A DNA stretch of 39,142 nucleotides from Lachnospiraceae bacterium (lineage in GTDB: Bacteria > Bacillota > Clostridia > Lachnospirales > Lachnospiraceae), in the NCBI GenBank assembly GCA_004558185.1, contig SFDP01000041.1, positions 1 through 39,142 on the forward strand. Reading direction: 5' to 3'. Shown here in pieces: positions 1 through 8,037 of the stretch (position 1 is its first letter; each line of letters opens with the position of its first letter). Below the pieces are notes generated by a model. That model was not told the origin of the DNA and ran no database searches. It worked only from the letters and a program-made list of their open reading frames with translations. The position numbers and the translations under genes were made by a program.

Positions 1-1110
1 GTCTGAAGCATTAATTATGGAAAGTTGTTCTGGCGGATACCTCTGTATATATGCAGAACCGTCAGTGCAACTTGTCATAAGGTTTTTCTTTCCATAATAG
101 CGATAAGTAATTTTCTCTGTTTCATGCCCCACACGCTTCCCTATAGCTAATGCACTAAATCCCATATTGATAAGAAGAGAAACATGGCTATGACGTAAAT
201 CATGAATTCTGATTTTTTTCACGCCCGATGCCTTACAACCTCTTTCCATCTCATGACCAAGATATGATTTTGTAAAACTGAACATCCTCTCACTTTCACC
301 TATCTCATAAAACATTCCAAGATAATCTTTAATCTCATCACACAAAAATGGTGGCAAAGTGATAATTCGATTACTTTTTACCGTCTTAGGTGTCGTAATA
401 ATATCCTCCCCCTTCGAGCGATGGAATGTTTTATTAATTCGCAATGTCTGCTTTTCAAAATCAAAATCGCTTGGCGTAAGTGCCAGCAACTCTCCTGAAC
501 GAATTCCCGTCCAATATAAAAGCTCAAAAGCATAATAGGAACGCGGCTTGTCCATCATTACCTCTGCAAATTTTAGATACTCTTCTTTCGTCCAAAATTG
601 CATCTCCTTTGATACCTCCTTTCCAATGGTTCCTGCCAGTGAGGACGGATTCTTCGGAAGATTGTAATATTTCATCGCATGTGCAAATATTGCTGTAAGC
701 TGCGCTTGAATCGTCCTTAAATAGTCCTGAGAATATCTTTCTTCCTTTCCTTCGTCCTTAAAGGCTGCCAGAAGCTCATTCTGCCATGCAATCACATCTC
801 TGACTTCAATTTCATCTATCTTACGATCTGCAAAATATGGCAAAATCTTTGTTCTTATGATATGACTTTTCGTCTCCCAGGTACTCTGCTTTAACCTTGA
901 TGCCTTGTCTGCTTCGTATATCTCATAGAAGCTACCAAAGGTCATATCTAGCTTCGCCTGAGCTTTTAGCATCATCTCATGTTCCCAGGCAACTGCTTCA
1001 CGTTTTGTTTCAAAGCCACGTTTTTGTGTCTGCTTTCGTTTTCCTGTGATATCCGTATACCGGTATATCACACGCCACTTGCCGGTGGCATTGTCTTTAT
1101 AAACCGACAT
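1..1110 (-). CDS. Tyrosine recombinase/integrase, cut by the window edge
   Basis: The frame is open from an ATG at 1110 to base 1 (370 codons), so only the last few tens of residues are outside the window. The N-terminus (SVYKDNATGKWRV) looks like the arm-binding domain of Tn916/ICE-type integrases. A SAM-like core-binding domain follows, then the catalytic domain. Catalytic signatures are visible: the first Arg in TGIRSGELLAL, the HDLRH box (HxxR), GHE as the second His motif, and a Tyr nine residues after that His (GHETEKITYRY). GGAG precedes the start. The xis-like gene ends 19 bases upstream. It is the expected integrase of the element lying against the 3' end of guaA, driving insertion and excision. 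Specificity cannot be read from sequence. Confidence 0.93.
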   Translation of the reverse strand, partial: MSVYKDNATGKWRVIYRYTDITGKRKQTQKRGFETKREAVAWEHEMMLKAQAKLDMTFGSFYEIYEADKASRLKQSTWETKSHIIRTKILPYFADRKIDEIEVRDVIAWQNELLAAFKDEGKEERYSQDYLRTIQAQLTAIFAHAMKYYNLPKNPSSLAGTIGKEVSKEMQFWTKEEYLKFAEVMMDKPRSYYAFELLYWTGIRSGELLALTPSDFDFEKQTLRINKTFHRSKGEDIITTPKTVKSNRIITLPPFLCDEIKDYLGMFYEIGESERMFSFTKSYLGHEMERGCKASGVKKIRIHDLRHSHVSLLINMGFSALAIGKRVGHETEKITYRYYGKKNLMTSCTDGSAYIQRYPPEQLSIINASD

Positions 1111-1128
1111 ATAATCAACTCCTTTCCA

Positions 1129-1311
1129 CTACTCTTTGCTGTAGCACATTCTTTCATAAAAATATGCTTTACTAACTCTTGCAGCTACAGTAATAAGTCC
1201 TTTTGCTTTCAATTCCTTATTCAGCTGTCTTACAATCTCATAAGCCTTTGACTTTGAAACTGTTAAGATTTCTGCAATTTCATCCACTGTTAAAAATGTC
1301 TTTTCTTCCAT
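1129..1311 (-). CDS. Small winged-helix/excisionase-like DNA-binding protein
   Basis: A 60-residue protein starting MEEKTFLTVDEIAEILTVSK. The TVDEIAEILTVSKSKAYEIVRQL stretch is a MerR/excisionase-type helix-turn-helix followed by a short basic segment and a wing-like end. I chose the ATG at 1311 because AAAGGAGG lies just upstream; a longer open frame reaching to 1476 has no matching ribosome binding site and reads through promoter DNA. It sits immediately upstream of the integrase gene in the same direction, the usual place for an excisionase/directionality factor of an integrative element. The function is inferred from fold and position; it could equally be a small regulator. Confidence 0.8.
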   Translation of the reverse strand: MEEKTFLTVDEIAEILTVSKSKAYEIVRQLNKELKAKGLITVAARVSKAYFYERMCYSKE

Positions 1312-1490
1312 ATTCCCTTCGCCTCCTTTCATTGTAGATTTTGTTCGTTGTATTCTCGTCCCCGTTCTGACAGGCAACCCTGCTCGGTACTGTGCCATCC
1401 CTTGTACTTCTATTCCCTTGTACTCAGGCGCTCGCTTCATTATGAAGGTCTTGGCGGTTTGTTCGGTCTCGTACACTCATTCAGTTTTAC

Positions 1491-1588
1491 ACTTAACTTT
1501 TATCCGTTAAGTTAATGTGTAGTTATTATATTAACTCTTTTCAGTTAAGTCAAGACCTTTTTAACAAATAATTAACTTTTTTTGTTAA
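1491..1588. promoter_or_regulatory. Operator cluster of the element's divergent switch
   Basis: Three inverted repeats built on a TTAAC core lie between the excisionase and repressor genes: ACTTAAC/GTTAAGT at 1491-1512, TTAACT/AGTTAA at 1531-1548 (inside the spacer of the leftward promoter), and TTAACAAA/TTTGTTAA at 1561-1588. Spacing and position fit binding sites for the repressor encoded at 1691. Binding is inferred. The 1312-1690 interval holds no other gene that I can support. Confidence 0.6.
1525..1553 (-). promoter_or_regulatory. Sigma-A promoter for xis-int
   Basis: On the minus strand TTGACT (1553-1548) and TATAAT (1530-1525) are separated by 17 bases. The spacer is itself a TTAACT/AGTTAA palindrome, so a bound repressor would block it. 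It points to the excisionase and integrase genes. Confidence 0.7.
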
Positions 1589-1596
1589 AGTTCTTC

Positions 1597-1625
1597 TTGA
1601 TTACATTATTTACAGGTGCTATACT
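1597..1625 (+). promoter_or_regulatory. Sigma-A promoter for the repressor gene
   Basis: TTGATT (1597-1602) and TATACT (1620-1625) are 17 bases apart, about 65 bases upstream of the repressor ATG. It is divergent from the leftward xis-int promoter, giving a lambda-like switch layout. Confidence 0.55.
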
Positions 1626-1690
1626 ACACTTAAACAAATTGATTTAACTATAATGCTAATGGCAACATTAACGGACAAAAGGAGGCAACT

Positions 1691-2230
1691 ATGTTAGGAA
1701 AAAGAATACGATTATTCCGAAGCAGAAAAGGATTAAAGCAAAAAGAACTCGGTGAAATGGTAGGATTCATGGGTAAAACTTCAGATGTTCGTATCGCACA
1801 ATACGAAACCGAAGCTCGTACTCCAAAAGATGACCTGATTAAACAATTAGCTGATATCTTTGGTGTTACAACCAGAGCAATCACAGTACCTAATATTGAT
1901 TCCTATCTTGGATTGATGCATACCTTCTTCGCCCTTGAGGACGAGTATGGATTCCAAATAAGTACCGATAAGGATGGACGTCCATGTATAACTCTCGACG
2001 AAAATCATCAGGCTTATGACCAGATAGCACCTATGCTTTTTGCTTGGCTTAGTCAATATTCCAAGCTTAAACAGGGAGAACTCTCCGAAGATGAATATGA
2101 CAATTGGAGATATAACTACCCTAACATTGAACCAACCACCGGCTATGTAAAGAATGCCATCTCTGACAAGTTGGATGCCGAGCTCCAGGATACATTGTCA
2201 GAAGAAATGAAGAAACGAGGTCTGCTTTAA
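1691..2230 (+). CDS. CI/Xre-family helix-turn-helix repressor
   Basis: A 179-residue protein with GGAGG ahead of the ATG. Residues 1-65 form a classical HTH_3 domain (KRIRLFRSRKGLKQKELGEM, then QYETEARTPKDDLIKQLADIFGV). The remaining 110 residues are acidic and helical and show no peptidase motif, so this is not a LexA-like self-cleaving repressor. It is divergent from the excisionase and integrase genes across the operator cluster, which supports a role in keeping the element quiescent. Its lineage resembles repressors of Firmicutes integrative elements. The C-terminal domain's ligand or partner is unknown. Confidence 0.85.
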   Translation: MLGKRIRLFRSRKGLKQKELGEMVGFMGKTSDVRIAQYETEARTPKDDLIKQLADIFGVTTRAITVPNIDSYLGLMHTFFALEDEYGFQISTDKDGRPCITLDENHQAYDQIAPMLFAWLSQYSKLKQGELSEDEYDNWRYNYPNIEPTTGYVKNAISDKLDAELQDTLSEEMKKRGLL

Positions 2231-2283
2231 TTCCATTTTCTAGTGGCAACAGACCATACAAGAAAAAATCAGATAAATAGAAA

Positions 2284-2340
2284 AAGACCTTCTCGAAATT
2301 CCTTTCCAGTTTGGAAAAGAACTTCAGTAAGGTCTTATTT
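2284..2340 (+). terminator. Long hairpin after the repressor gene
   Basis: AAGACCTT (2284-2291) pairs with AAGGTCTT (2329-2336), and an inner stem TTCCTTTCC/GGAAAAGAA forms inside. A short T-rich tail follows. It probably ends repressor transcription before the guaA 3' end. Confidence 0.55.
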
Positions 2341-2388
2341 AAATGCAATTAATATAATATTTCACTTAACACATTTGCGTTAGATTAT

Positions 2389-2406
2389 GTTGCCAAATCG
2401 TTGCCA
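2389..2406. repeat. Putative integrase arm-type sites (TGGCAAC heptamers)
   Basis: Two copies of GTTGCCA, 11 bases apart, sit at 2389 and 2400 between the repressor gene and guaA. The same heptamer in the opposite orientation (TGGCAAC) occurs at 1660-1666 and 2244-2250. Repeated short sites beside the junction with guaA fit arm-type integrase binding sites. This is inference from position and repetition. Confidence 0.4.
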
Positions 2407-2464
2407 AAACTTAACGCTTTTTGTTTGGAATATGTGTAAATAAAGGCTCGATTTTCACAAATGG

Positions 2465-4009
2465 TTATTCAAACTCAATCGTCCCCGGCGGCTTACTAGT
2501 CAAATCATACAGCACCCGATTAACCCCCCGCACCTCATTAATTATCCTACTCATCACAGTCTGCAGAACCTCAAAGGGAATCTCCGTAGCCTCTGCGGTC
2601 ATAAAGTCAACCGTATTCACTGCCCGCAAGGCCACCGCATAGTCGTAGGTTCGTTCATCCCCCATAACACCAACGGATCGCATATTGGTAAGTGCCGCAA
2701 AATACTGGCCAATACTTCTGGACAGCCCCGCCTTTTCAATTTCCTCCCGGTAAATGGCATCTGCCTCCTGTACGATCCGTACCTTCTCGGCCGTAACCTC
2801 ACCGATAATCCTAACCCCCAGCCCCGGACCCGGAAATGGCTGGCGATACACCAGCTTCTCCGGAATGCCTAATTCAAGCCCAACCTTACGCACCTCATCC
2901 TTGAACAGGCTGCGCAGAGGTTCAATAATCTCTTTAAAATCTACATAATCCGGAAGGCCACCCACATTATGATGGGACTTGATAACTACCGATTCGCCTC
3001 CCAGTCCACTTTCCACCACATCGGGGTAAATCGTTCCCTGAACAAGAAAATCTACAGTACCGATTTTCTTTGCTTCTTCTTCAAATACACGAATAAATTC
3101 TTCACCAATAATCTTTCGCTTAGTTTCCGGCTCGCTTTTTCCTTCCAGCTTTTGATAAAAGCGCTCCTGAGCATTTACCCGAATAAAATTAAGCTCATAG
3201 CTTCCTCTTGGGCCAAAGATTTCCTCCACCTCATCCCCTTCATCCTTACGCAAAAGCCCATGATCCACGAAGACACAGGTCAACTGATTTCCCACAGCCT
3301 TAGACAAAAGAACTGCTGCCACAGAGGAATCCACTCCTCCGGATAATCCACAGAGGACACGCCCATTTCCCACTTTTTTTCGAATTTCTCTAATGGAATT
3401 TTCCACAAAGGAGTCCATTCTCCAGTCCCCTGAACAGCCACAAATATTGCGAACAAAATTATACAGCATCTTGGTTCCTTCCTGGGTATGTAAAACCTCC
3501 GGATGAAACTGAATTGCATACAGCTTACTGGAATCACTCTGAGCAGCCGCTACCGGACAATCTGCTGTGTGGGCTACGATAGAAAATCCCGGAGCAACCT
3601 GGGAAATATAGTCAAAATGGCTCATCCAGCAGATAGTTTCCTTTTCCACATCGGCAAACAGGGGAGAACCGGTATCCGTATAGACTAAGGTTTTCCCATA
3701 TTCACGAACCGGAGCCTTCTCCACCTTTCCTCCCAAAACGTGCATCATCAACTGAGCCCCATAGCAAAGACCCAAAACTGGAATCCCCAATTCAAACAGC
3801 TCCTTGGAGTAGGTAGGAGCCTCCTCTTCGTAGCAGCTATTGGGTCCTCCAGTAAGAATAATCCCCTTAGGATTCATGGCCTTAATCTTGTCCAAATCGG
3901 TTTTATACGAATAAATTTCACAATACACATTGCATTCTCTGACACGACGTGCCACCAACTGATTGTACTGTCCACCAAAATCTAAAACGATTACCAGCTC
4001 TTTATTCAT
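2465..4009 (-). CDS. guaA: GMP synthase (glutamine-hydrolysing)
   Basis: Converts XMP to GMP using ATP and glutamine in the cytosol. The 514-residue length is normal. The N-terminal class I glutamine amidotransferase has its nucleophile Cys82 in GLCYGAQLM and the His-Glu pair in QFHPEV. The ATP-pyrophosphatase loop is CGLSGGVDSSVAA. The C-terminal dimerisation domain ends in the family-typical KPPGTIEFE. I use the ATG at 4009 because GGAGG lies 6 bases upstream; the in-frame ATG at 4021 precedes that site. The stop codon is the boundary of the integrated element to the left. It is transcribed from its own leader at 4010-4286 rather than with the microcompartment genes. Confidence 0.98.
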   Translation of the reverse strand: MNKELVIVLDFGGQYNQLVARRVRECNVYCEIYSYKTDLDKIKAMNPKGIILTGGPNSCYEEEAPTYSKELFELGIPVLGLCYGAQLMMHVLGGKVEKAPVREYGKTLVYTDTGSPLFADVEKETICWMSHFDYISQVAPGFSIVAHTADCPVAAAQSDSSKLYAIQFHPEVLHTQEGTKMLYNFVRNICGCSGDWRMDSFVENSIREIRKKVGNGRVLCGLSGGVDSSVAAVLLSKAVGNQLTCVFVDHGLLRKDEGDEVEEIFGPRGSYELNFIRVNAQERFYQKLEGKSEPETKRKIIGEEFIRVFEEEAKKIGTVDFLVQGTIYPDVVESGLGGESVVIKSHHNVGGLPDYVDFKEIIEPLRSLFKDEVRKVGLELGIPEKLVYRQPFPGPGLGVRIIGEVTAEKVRIVQEADAIYREEIEKAGLSRSIGQYFAALTNMRSVGVMGDERTYDYAVALRAVNTVDFMTAEATEIPFEVLQTVMSRIINEVRGVNRVLYDLTSKPPGTIEFE

Positions 4010-4116
4010 TCCTACCTCCATGACTAAATATTTGTCTTACTTCTCTCTATCTCCTCTATCATTATCATCAAACTATCGAGAGTATTTTCAATAATAGTTG
4101 AAATTAATCAAATAAT

Positions 4117-4258
4117 TTAGGGTCAAAAGCCCCTAATGATGATACCTTTGGATTGTTATGTACTTCGTACTCCCACAATCCCGTGAAATATTCGTATATC
4201 GTGGTGTTGCCCCCTAAGGTATACTCTTTTTCCAAACAAAACAGGTCGGGCATACCTT
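4117..4258 (-). promoter_or_regulatory. Structured 5' leader of guaA with alternative pairings
   Basis: Read on the minus strand, AAGGTAT (4258-4252) and a second AAGGTAT (4148-4142) can each pair with one ATACCTT (4222-4216). Inside the larger stem, GGATTGT/ACAATCC (4150-4156 and 4175-4181 on plus) encloses a GTAC-TTC-GTAC hairpin. Then TTAGGG...CCCTAA (4136-4117) forms a hairpin whose CCCTAA could alternatively pair with an upstream TTAGGG (4217-4212). Mutually exclusive stems before a purine-synthesis gene suggest a riboswitch or attenuator. The canonical purine riboswitch core was not found. Confidence 0.4.
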
Positions 4259-4281
4259 ATTATAGTATACTCGACCCTGTT
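4240..4281 (-). terminator. Terminator of the microcompartment/activase operon
   Basis: Immediately after the activase stop codon, AACAGGGTCGAGTATAC pairs imperfectly with GGTATGCCCGACCTGTT around an 8-base loop, followed on the minus strand by TTTTGTTT. It would end transcription before guaA. A possible guaA promoter (TTGATT, 17 bases, TACTAT) overlaps the hairpin. Confidence 0.6.
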
Positions 4282-4286
4282 AAAAA

Positions 4287-5081
4287 TCAACCACCAATTT
4301 GGCAATAGAGGGCAGTATTTCGCTCTACCCTTTCTTTAAACTGCTGCATTTTTTCATTGGAAGGCGGCACCGCTTCTCCCATGGGGTATTCTCTGCCTAA
4401 TCCCTCATACTTGCCACGCCCAAAGCTATGATAGGGAAGAAGATGAATCTGTTTTACTCCGGGAAGAGAATCTGCAAATCGGGCAATGTCCAGAATTTCT
4501 TCCTCCGTATCATTAAAGCCGGGGATTACCGGAACACGAATGATGAGCTCTGTCTGTCCACTGGCTGCAATCTTTCTTGCATTCTCCAGCATCAATTCAT
4601 TGCTTTTTTGCGTATAGTCGGCATGCTTCGACGGGTTCATATGCTTTATGTCCATCAGATATACATCTAAATATGGCAGAATACTTGCAATCGTTTCGTA
4701 TTTGGCAAAGCCCATGCTCTCCATGGCTGTATTAATCCCCAATTCCTTAGCTGCCTTAAGCAGTCCCCTGGCAAAATCCGGCTGTAAAAGGCTTTCTCCT
4801 CCGGAAAGGGTAAGCCCTCCGTCAGAACGACTGTAATAAGGCATATCCCGCTTTACGGTTTCCATCACCTCTTCCACCGTTACGTCTTTACCCATAATCT
4901 TTTTCTTTCCATTGATGACCATGGTTTCTATATCAAAGGATTGAGATTCAGGATTACAGCACCAGCGACACCTAAGAGCGCAGCCCTTCAAAAAAACGAT
5001 GGTTCGGATGCCCACTCCGTCATGAATGGAGTAGCGCTGTATATCAAATATTCTGCCGGAAATTTTTTTATCATCTTCCAT
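4287..5081 (-). CDS. Radical SAM activating enzyme for the glycyl radical diol dehydratase
   Basis: A 264-residue glycyl-radical-enzyme activase that uses S-adenosylmethionine and an iron-sulfur cluster to install the glycyl radical on the neighbouring dehydratase. The radical SAM motif CxxxCxxC is Cys34, Cys38, Cys41 in GCALRCRWCC. SGGES is the family GGE-type motif, and DIKHM and RVPVIPGFND are conserved core segments. GAGG lies upstream of the ATG. The stretch after the SAM motif has no additional cysteines, so the ferredoxin-like two-cluster insert found in many glycerol dehydratase activases is absent. It follows the dehydratase gene by 203 bases on the same strand and is the last gene before a terminator. 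Confidence 0.93.
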   Translation of the reverse strand: MEDDKKISGRIFDIQRYSIHDGVGIRTIVFLKGCALRCRWCCNPESQSFDIETMVINGKKKIMGKDVTVEEVMETVKRDMPYYSRSDGGLTLSGGESLLQPDFARGLLKAAKELGINTAMESMGFAKYETIASILPYLDVYLMDIKHMNPSKHADYTQKSNELMLENARKIAASGQTELIIRVPVIPGFNDTEEEILDIARFADSLPGVKQIHLLPYHSFGRGKYEGLGREYPMGEAVPPSNEKMQQFKERVERNTALYCQIGG

Positions 5082-5284
5082 TCCATCTTCCTCTTATCTT
5101 CACTATTGGAGGTGGGACAGCTTCATTCGGAGTATCCCCACATTCATCTTCAGATAAGGCTTCCTTTCCTATTTCTCACCAGACTCCCTTTCCTTCAATC
5201 AATGTGCCTCTATTTTACCTCAGTCAAATCCCCTACAGATCAAAACATTCTATGGGTTTTTGTTAAGCCTGAGCTTTATACCTG

Positions 5285-7816
5285 CTATCTATTTACCGCC
5301 TGCTCTGTTCTGCGGATAATGTCATCCTGCAGGGATTTAGAGAGGGTAGTAAACAGGGCAGAATAGCCTGCTACACGAACCACCAGACCACTGTATTTTT
5401 CCGGATGCTTTTGAGCCTCCAGTAGAGTCTGCCGATCCACCACATTAAATTGCATATGCATACCCTTCTGGTCAAAATATCCGCGAATCAGGGAAATGAA
5501 GTTTTCCAGTCCCTTTTGCCCGGACATAGCAGTAGGATGCATCTTCATGTTGAATAAAGTTCCGTTGCTGGCAATAGCATGATCCAGCTTGGCCACCGAG
5601 TTGCAGGCTGCCGTAGGCCCGTTAACATCTCTTCCCGAGGTAGGAGACACTCCATCTGCCACCGGAGTATGCGCCAGCCTTCCATCAGGAGTAGCACCTG
5701 TCTGTGCACCCAAAGGCACATTGGCCGATACGGGATAAAGTCCCGCCTGGAAGCTTCCCCCTCTTGGATTGGTGTATTTTTCCAGAGGTCTGGTATACAG
5801 ATAAGCCGCTTCTCTGGCCAGAGTATCTACCTCATCAATGTCATTTCCGAACTTGGGCAGTTCGTCAATCATATCCAGAATTTCCTGATAACGCTTTTTC
5901 TCTGCCTGGGGTAATTCCATATTTAATACCTGCTTAATGGTCAGGGCAATGATTTCCGGTGTTACCTCCTGTCCTGCCGCTTTCAGGCTCTTTCCTACCT
6001 GAACGGCTACTTCACCTGCTGTAATGGCATCGAAGCCCTTACCATAGTTCATTTCCAGCGCCCGCTTTAATTCTCTCATGGTCACTTTCTTTTCTTCAAA
6101 TACCAGCTTCTTTACGGTATATAAGGAGTCCGCCACATTGGCAATACCAAAGCCCTGTGGTCCGGTAAAATTATAAATGGCACCACCCTCCTGGGCACTG
6201 ATTCCCCGCTTCATACAATCCTCCACCAGACAGGATTCAAAAGGCAGAGGGCATAAAGTGGCATGGGCTTTATCAATAGCATTATCTGCATTCACCAACA
6301 GGGAAATATTATATTCCATCTGCTGCCGGTAGGCTTCATAAAACTCCTCAAAGGTTCTGAAGCCTTCCACATCGCCGGTCTGAATGCTGGCAAGCTCTCC
6401 CCGGTCGTAACCATTGGAAAATACCATTTCCAGAGGCCGGCACATATTAAAGAAAGCTGCATCATGCCAGCCATCCGTTTTTCCGCTGACCTGAGGCTCC
6501 ACACAGCCGATAATATTATAATTTCTGGCATCCTCCATGCTGATTCCCCGATTCACCAGCGCCGGAATGATCACCTCATCGTTATAATAAGCAGGCAGGC
6601 CGATACCCGTTCTGGTTAACTGAGCAGCCCGCATTAGCAGCTCTCTGGAGGAACCGTTCCATACCCGGATAGACAGGGAGGGCTGAGGTAAAAATACGTG
6701 CTCAGAGGCAGTAATGCACATGAAAGAAAGATCATTCGTGGCATCCCTTCCCTCTGCAGTCTGTCCCCCCACGATCAGATTCTGGAACAAGGAGTAACCG
6801 GCAAAGCCTTCTGCACTCGCTGCATCACGGCATTTATTCAAATCATTCAGCTTTACCCAAATACAATCGATTAACTCCTGGGCATATTCACGGGTCAGCC
6901 TTCCCGACAAAATATCCTTTTCATAGAAAGGATACATATACTGGTCAAAGCGCCCCGGAGAAATGGAGTGCCCGCTGGACTCCACCTGTAAAAGCTGCTG
7001 AATAAACCAGAAGGACTGACAGGCCTCCTGGAAGCTTTGAGCCGGATTCTCCGGTACCCTGTCACAGATCCGGGAAATTTCCAAAAGCTCCTTCTTTCTC
7101 GTCACATTAGTTTCCCGCTCCGCCATGGAGGCTGCCAATATGGCATACCGCTTTGCATAGGTAATCACCGCATCACAGGAAATCAGTACCGCCTCCAGAA
7201 AGGTCATTTTTGCAGCATAGTTTGCATCTCCAAAGGAGCAGTCTGCCATCTCTTTCCTGGCCTTTTCCTTAATTCCCTTAAGCCCCAGCTCAAGCACCTG
7301 ATCATAGTGTACCGTCACATGACCTACTCCGTTGTAAAAATAGTTTCCCGGAGTAAAAAAATTATGCTCCATTGCTCTTAAGGTTTCCGGTGCCATATAG
7401 GAAGTAGCCAGTTCACTGGTGGTTTTCCCCTTCCAGTAAGCATTTGCTTCCTTCAGCTTCTTTTTGGTGTCTTCACTTATGTAAAAAGGATCTGCGCTTC
7501 TGGTAGCCACCGTATCAAATTCTGCTTCCAGCCATTCATAGGAAAACTCAGGGTAGGTCTGGCAGCCTCTTGGTGCCAGCGTTGTACTTCCCACGATCAG
7601 TTCTTCCGGCCGGATAATAATGGGCAGATGCTTCAATATATGCTCAAAGGCTTTGGCTTTACGAATCACTGTTGGCTGCCCTTCTGTAGCCTGATAAGAC
7701 TGAGTAATCAGTTGAGCTCTTGCAGCTTCGATTTCCGGCATTTTGGCAAATAAATGATCCACCATTCTTTTAATCCGTTCTGATTTTGCTATGGGGGTAG
7801 GATTATACATCATCAT
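5285..7816 (-). CDS. Glycyl radical diol (propanediol) dehydratase, B12-independent
   Basis: The 843-residue protein belongs to the glycyl radical family that dehydrates 1,2-propanediol to propionaldehyde without cobalamin. The thiyl-radical Cys438 is in IIGCVEPQ; Glu440 of GCVEP is the general base in the dehydratase/TMA-lyase branch. The radical Gly817 is in RVAGYSA near the C-terminus. Length matches characterised propanediol dehydratases of fucose-grown Lachnospiraceae. I start at the ATG at 7816 (AAGGAAAG upstream), the first of three Met codons; an ATG at 7852 has no good site. There is no obvious C-terminal tag; the amphipathic N-terminus (KSERIKRMVDHLFAKM) may target the shell. Glycerol as an alternative substrate cannot be excluded. 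Confidence 0.95.
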   Translation of the reverse strand: MMMYNPTPIAKSERIKRMVDHLFAKMPEIEAARAQLITQSYQATEGQPTVIRKAKAFEHILKHLPIIIRPEELIVGSTTLAPRGCQTYPEFSYEWLEAEFDTVATRSADPFYISEDTKKKLKEANAYWKGKTTSELATSYMAPETLRAMEHNFFTPGNYFYNGVGHVTVHYDQVLELGLKGIKEKARKEMADCSFGDANYAAKMTFLEAVLISCDAVITYAKRYAILAASMAERETNVTRKKELLEISRICDRVPENPAQSFQEACQSFWFIQQLLQVESSGHSISPGRFDQYMYPFYEKDILSGRLTREYAQELIDCIWVKLNDLNKCRDAASAEGFAGYSLFQNLIVGGQTAEGRDATNDLSFMCITASEHVFLPQPSLSIRVWNGSSRELLMRAAQLTRTGIGLPAYYNDEVIIPALVNRGISMEDARNYNIIGCVEPQVSGKTDGWHDAAFFNMCRPLEMVFSNGYDRGELASIQTGDVEGFRTFEEFYEAYRQQMEYNISLLVNADNAIDKAHATLCPLPFESCLVEDCMKRGISAQEGGAIYNFTGPQGFGIANVADSLYTVKKLVFEEKKVTMRELKRALEMNYGKGFDAITAGEVAVQVGKSLKAAGQEVTPEIIALTIKQVLNMELPQAEKKRYQEILDMIDELPKFGNDIDEVDTLAREAAYLYTRPLEKYTNPRGGSFQAGLYPVSANVPLGAQTGATPDGRLAHTPVADGVSPTSGRDVNGPTAACNSVAKLDHAIASNGTLFNMKMHPTAMSGQKGLENFISLIRGYFDQKGMHMQFNVVDRQTLLEAQKHPEKYSGLVVRVAGYSALFTTLSKSLQDDIIRRTEQAVNR

Positions 7817-7916
7817 TTCGCTTTCCTTTCGCTTATTTTTATTTCTGTCCAACTAAACTTCCATGCTTTTTTAATACAGCCATGAATGAAGGCAGTATCT
7901 ACGGGAGTTTAACCGA

Positions 7917-7993
7917 TCATGTACACAAGGACCGTAGCGCTTGACGCCTCTAAGCCCTCAAGAGTAAATGCTTCCGGCTGATTTAAAATATAC
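7917..7993 (-). repeat. Intergenic repeat, copy A (leader of dehydratase gene)
   Basis: About 75 bases between the DeoR gene and the dehydratase gene resemble 17522-17597 upstream of the aldolase gene. On plus, GTACACAAG is identical in both copies, and AGTAAATGCTTCCGGCTG (here) differs at two positions from its partner. Each copy begins close after a stop codon on the minus strand. No function is assigned. Confidence 0.5.
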
Positions 7994-8037
7994 TTTTGCA
8001 CTGGTGTACTGCCTAAATAAGAAGGTGTATGGTTATA

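Noticed and set aside
1129..1476. A 115-codon reading frame for the excisionase-like protein
   Set aside because: The first 55 codons have no ribosome binding site and cross the promoter side; the ATG at 1311 follows GGAGG.
4010..4286. Canonical purine (guanine) riboswitch upstream of guaA
   Set aside because: The conserved loop and junction sequences of the purine aptamer could not be found on the minus strand; only non-canonical stems are visible.
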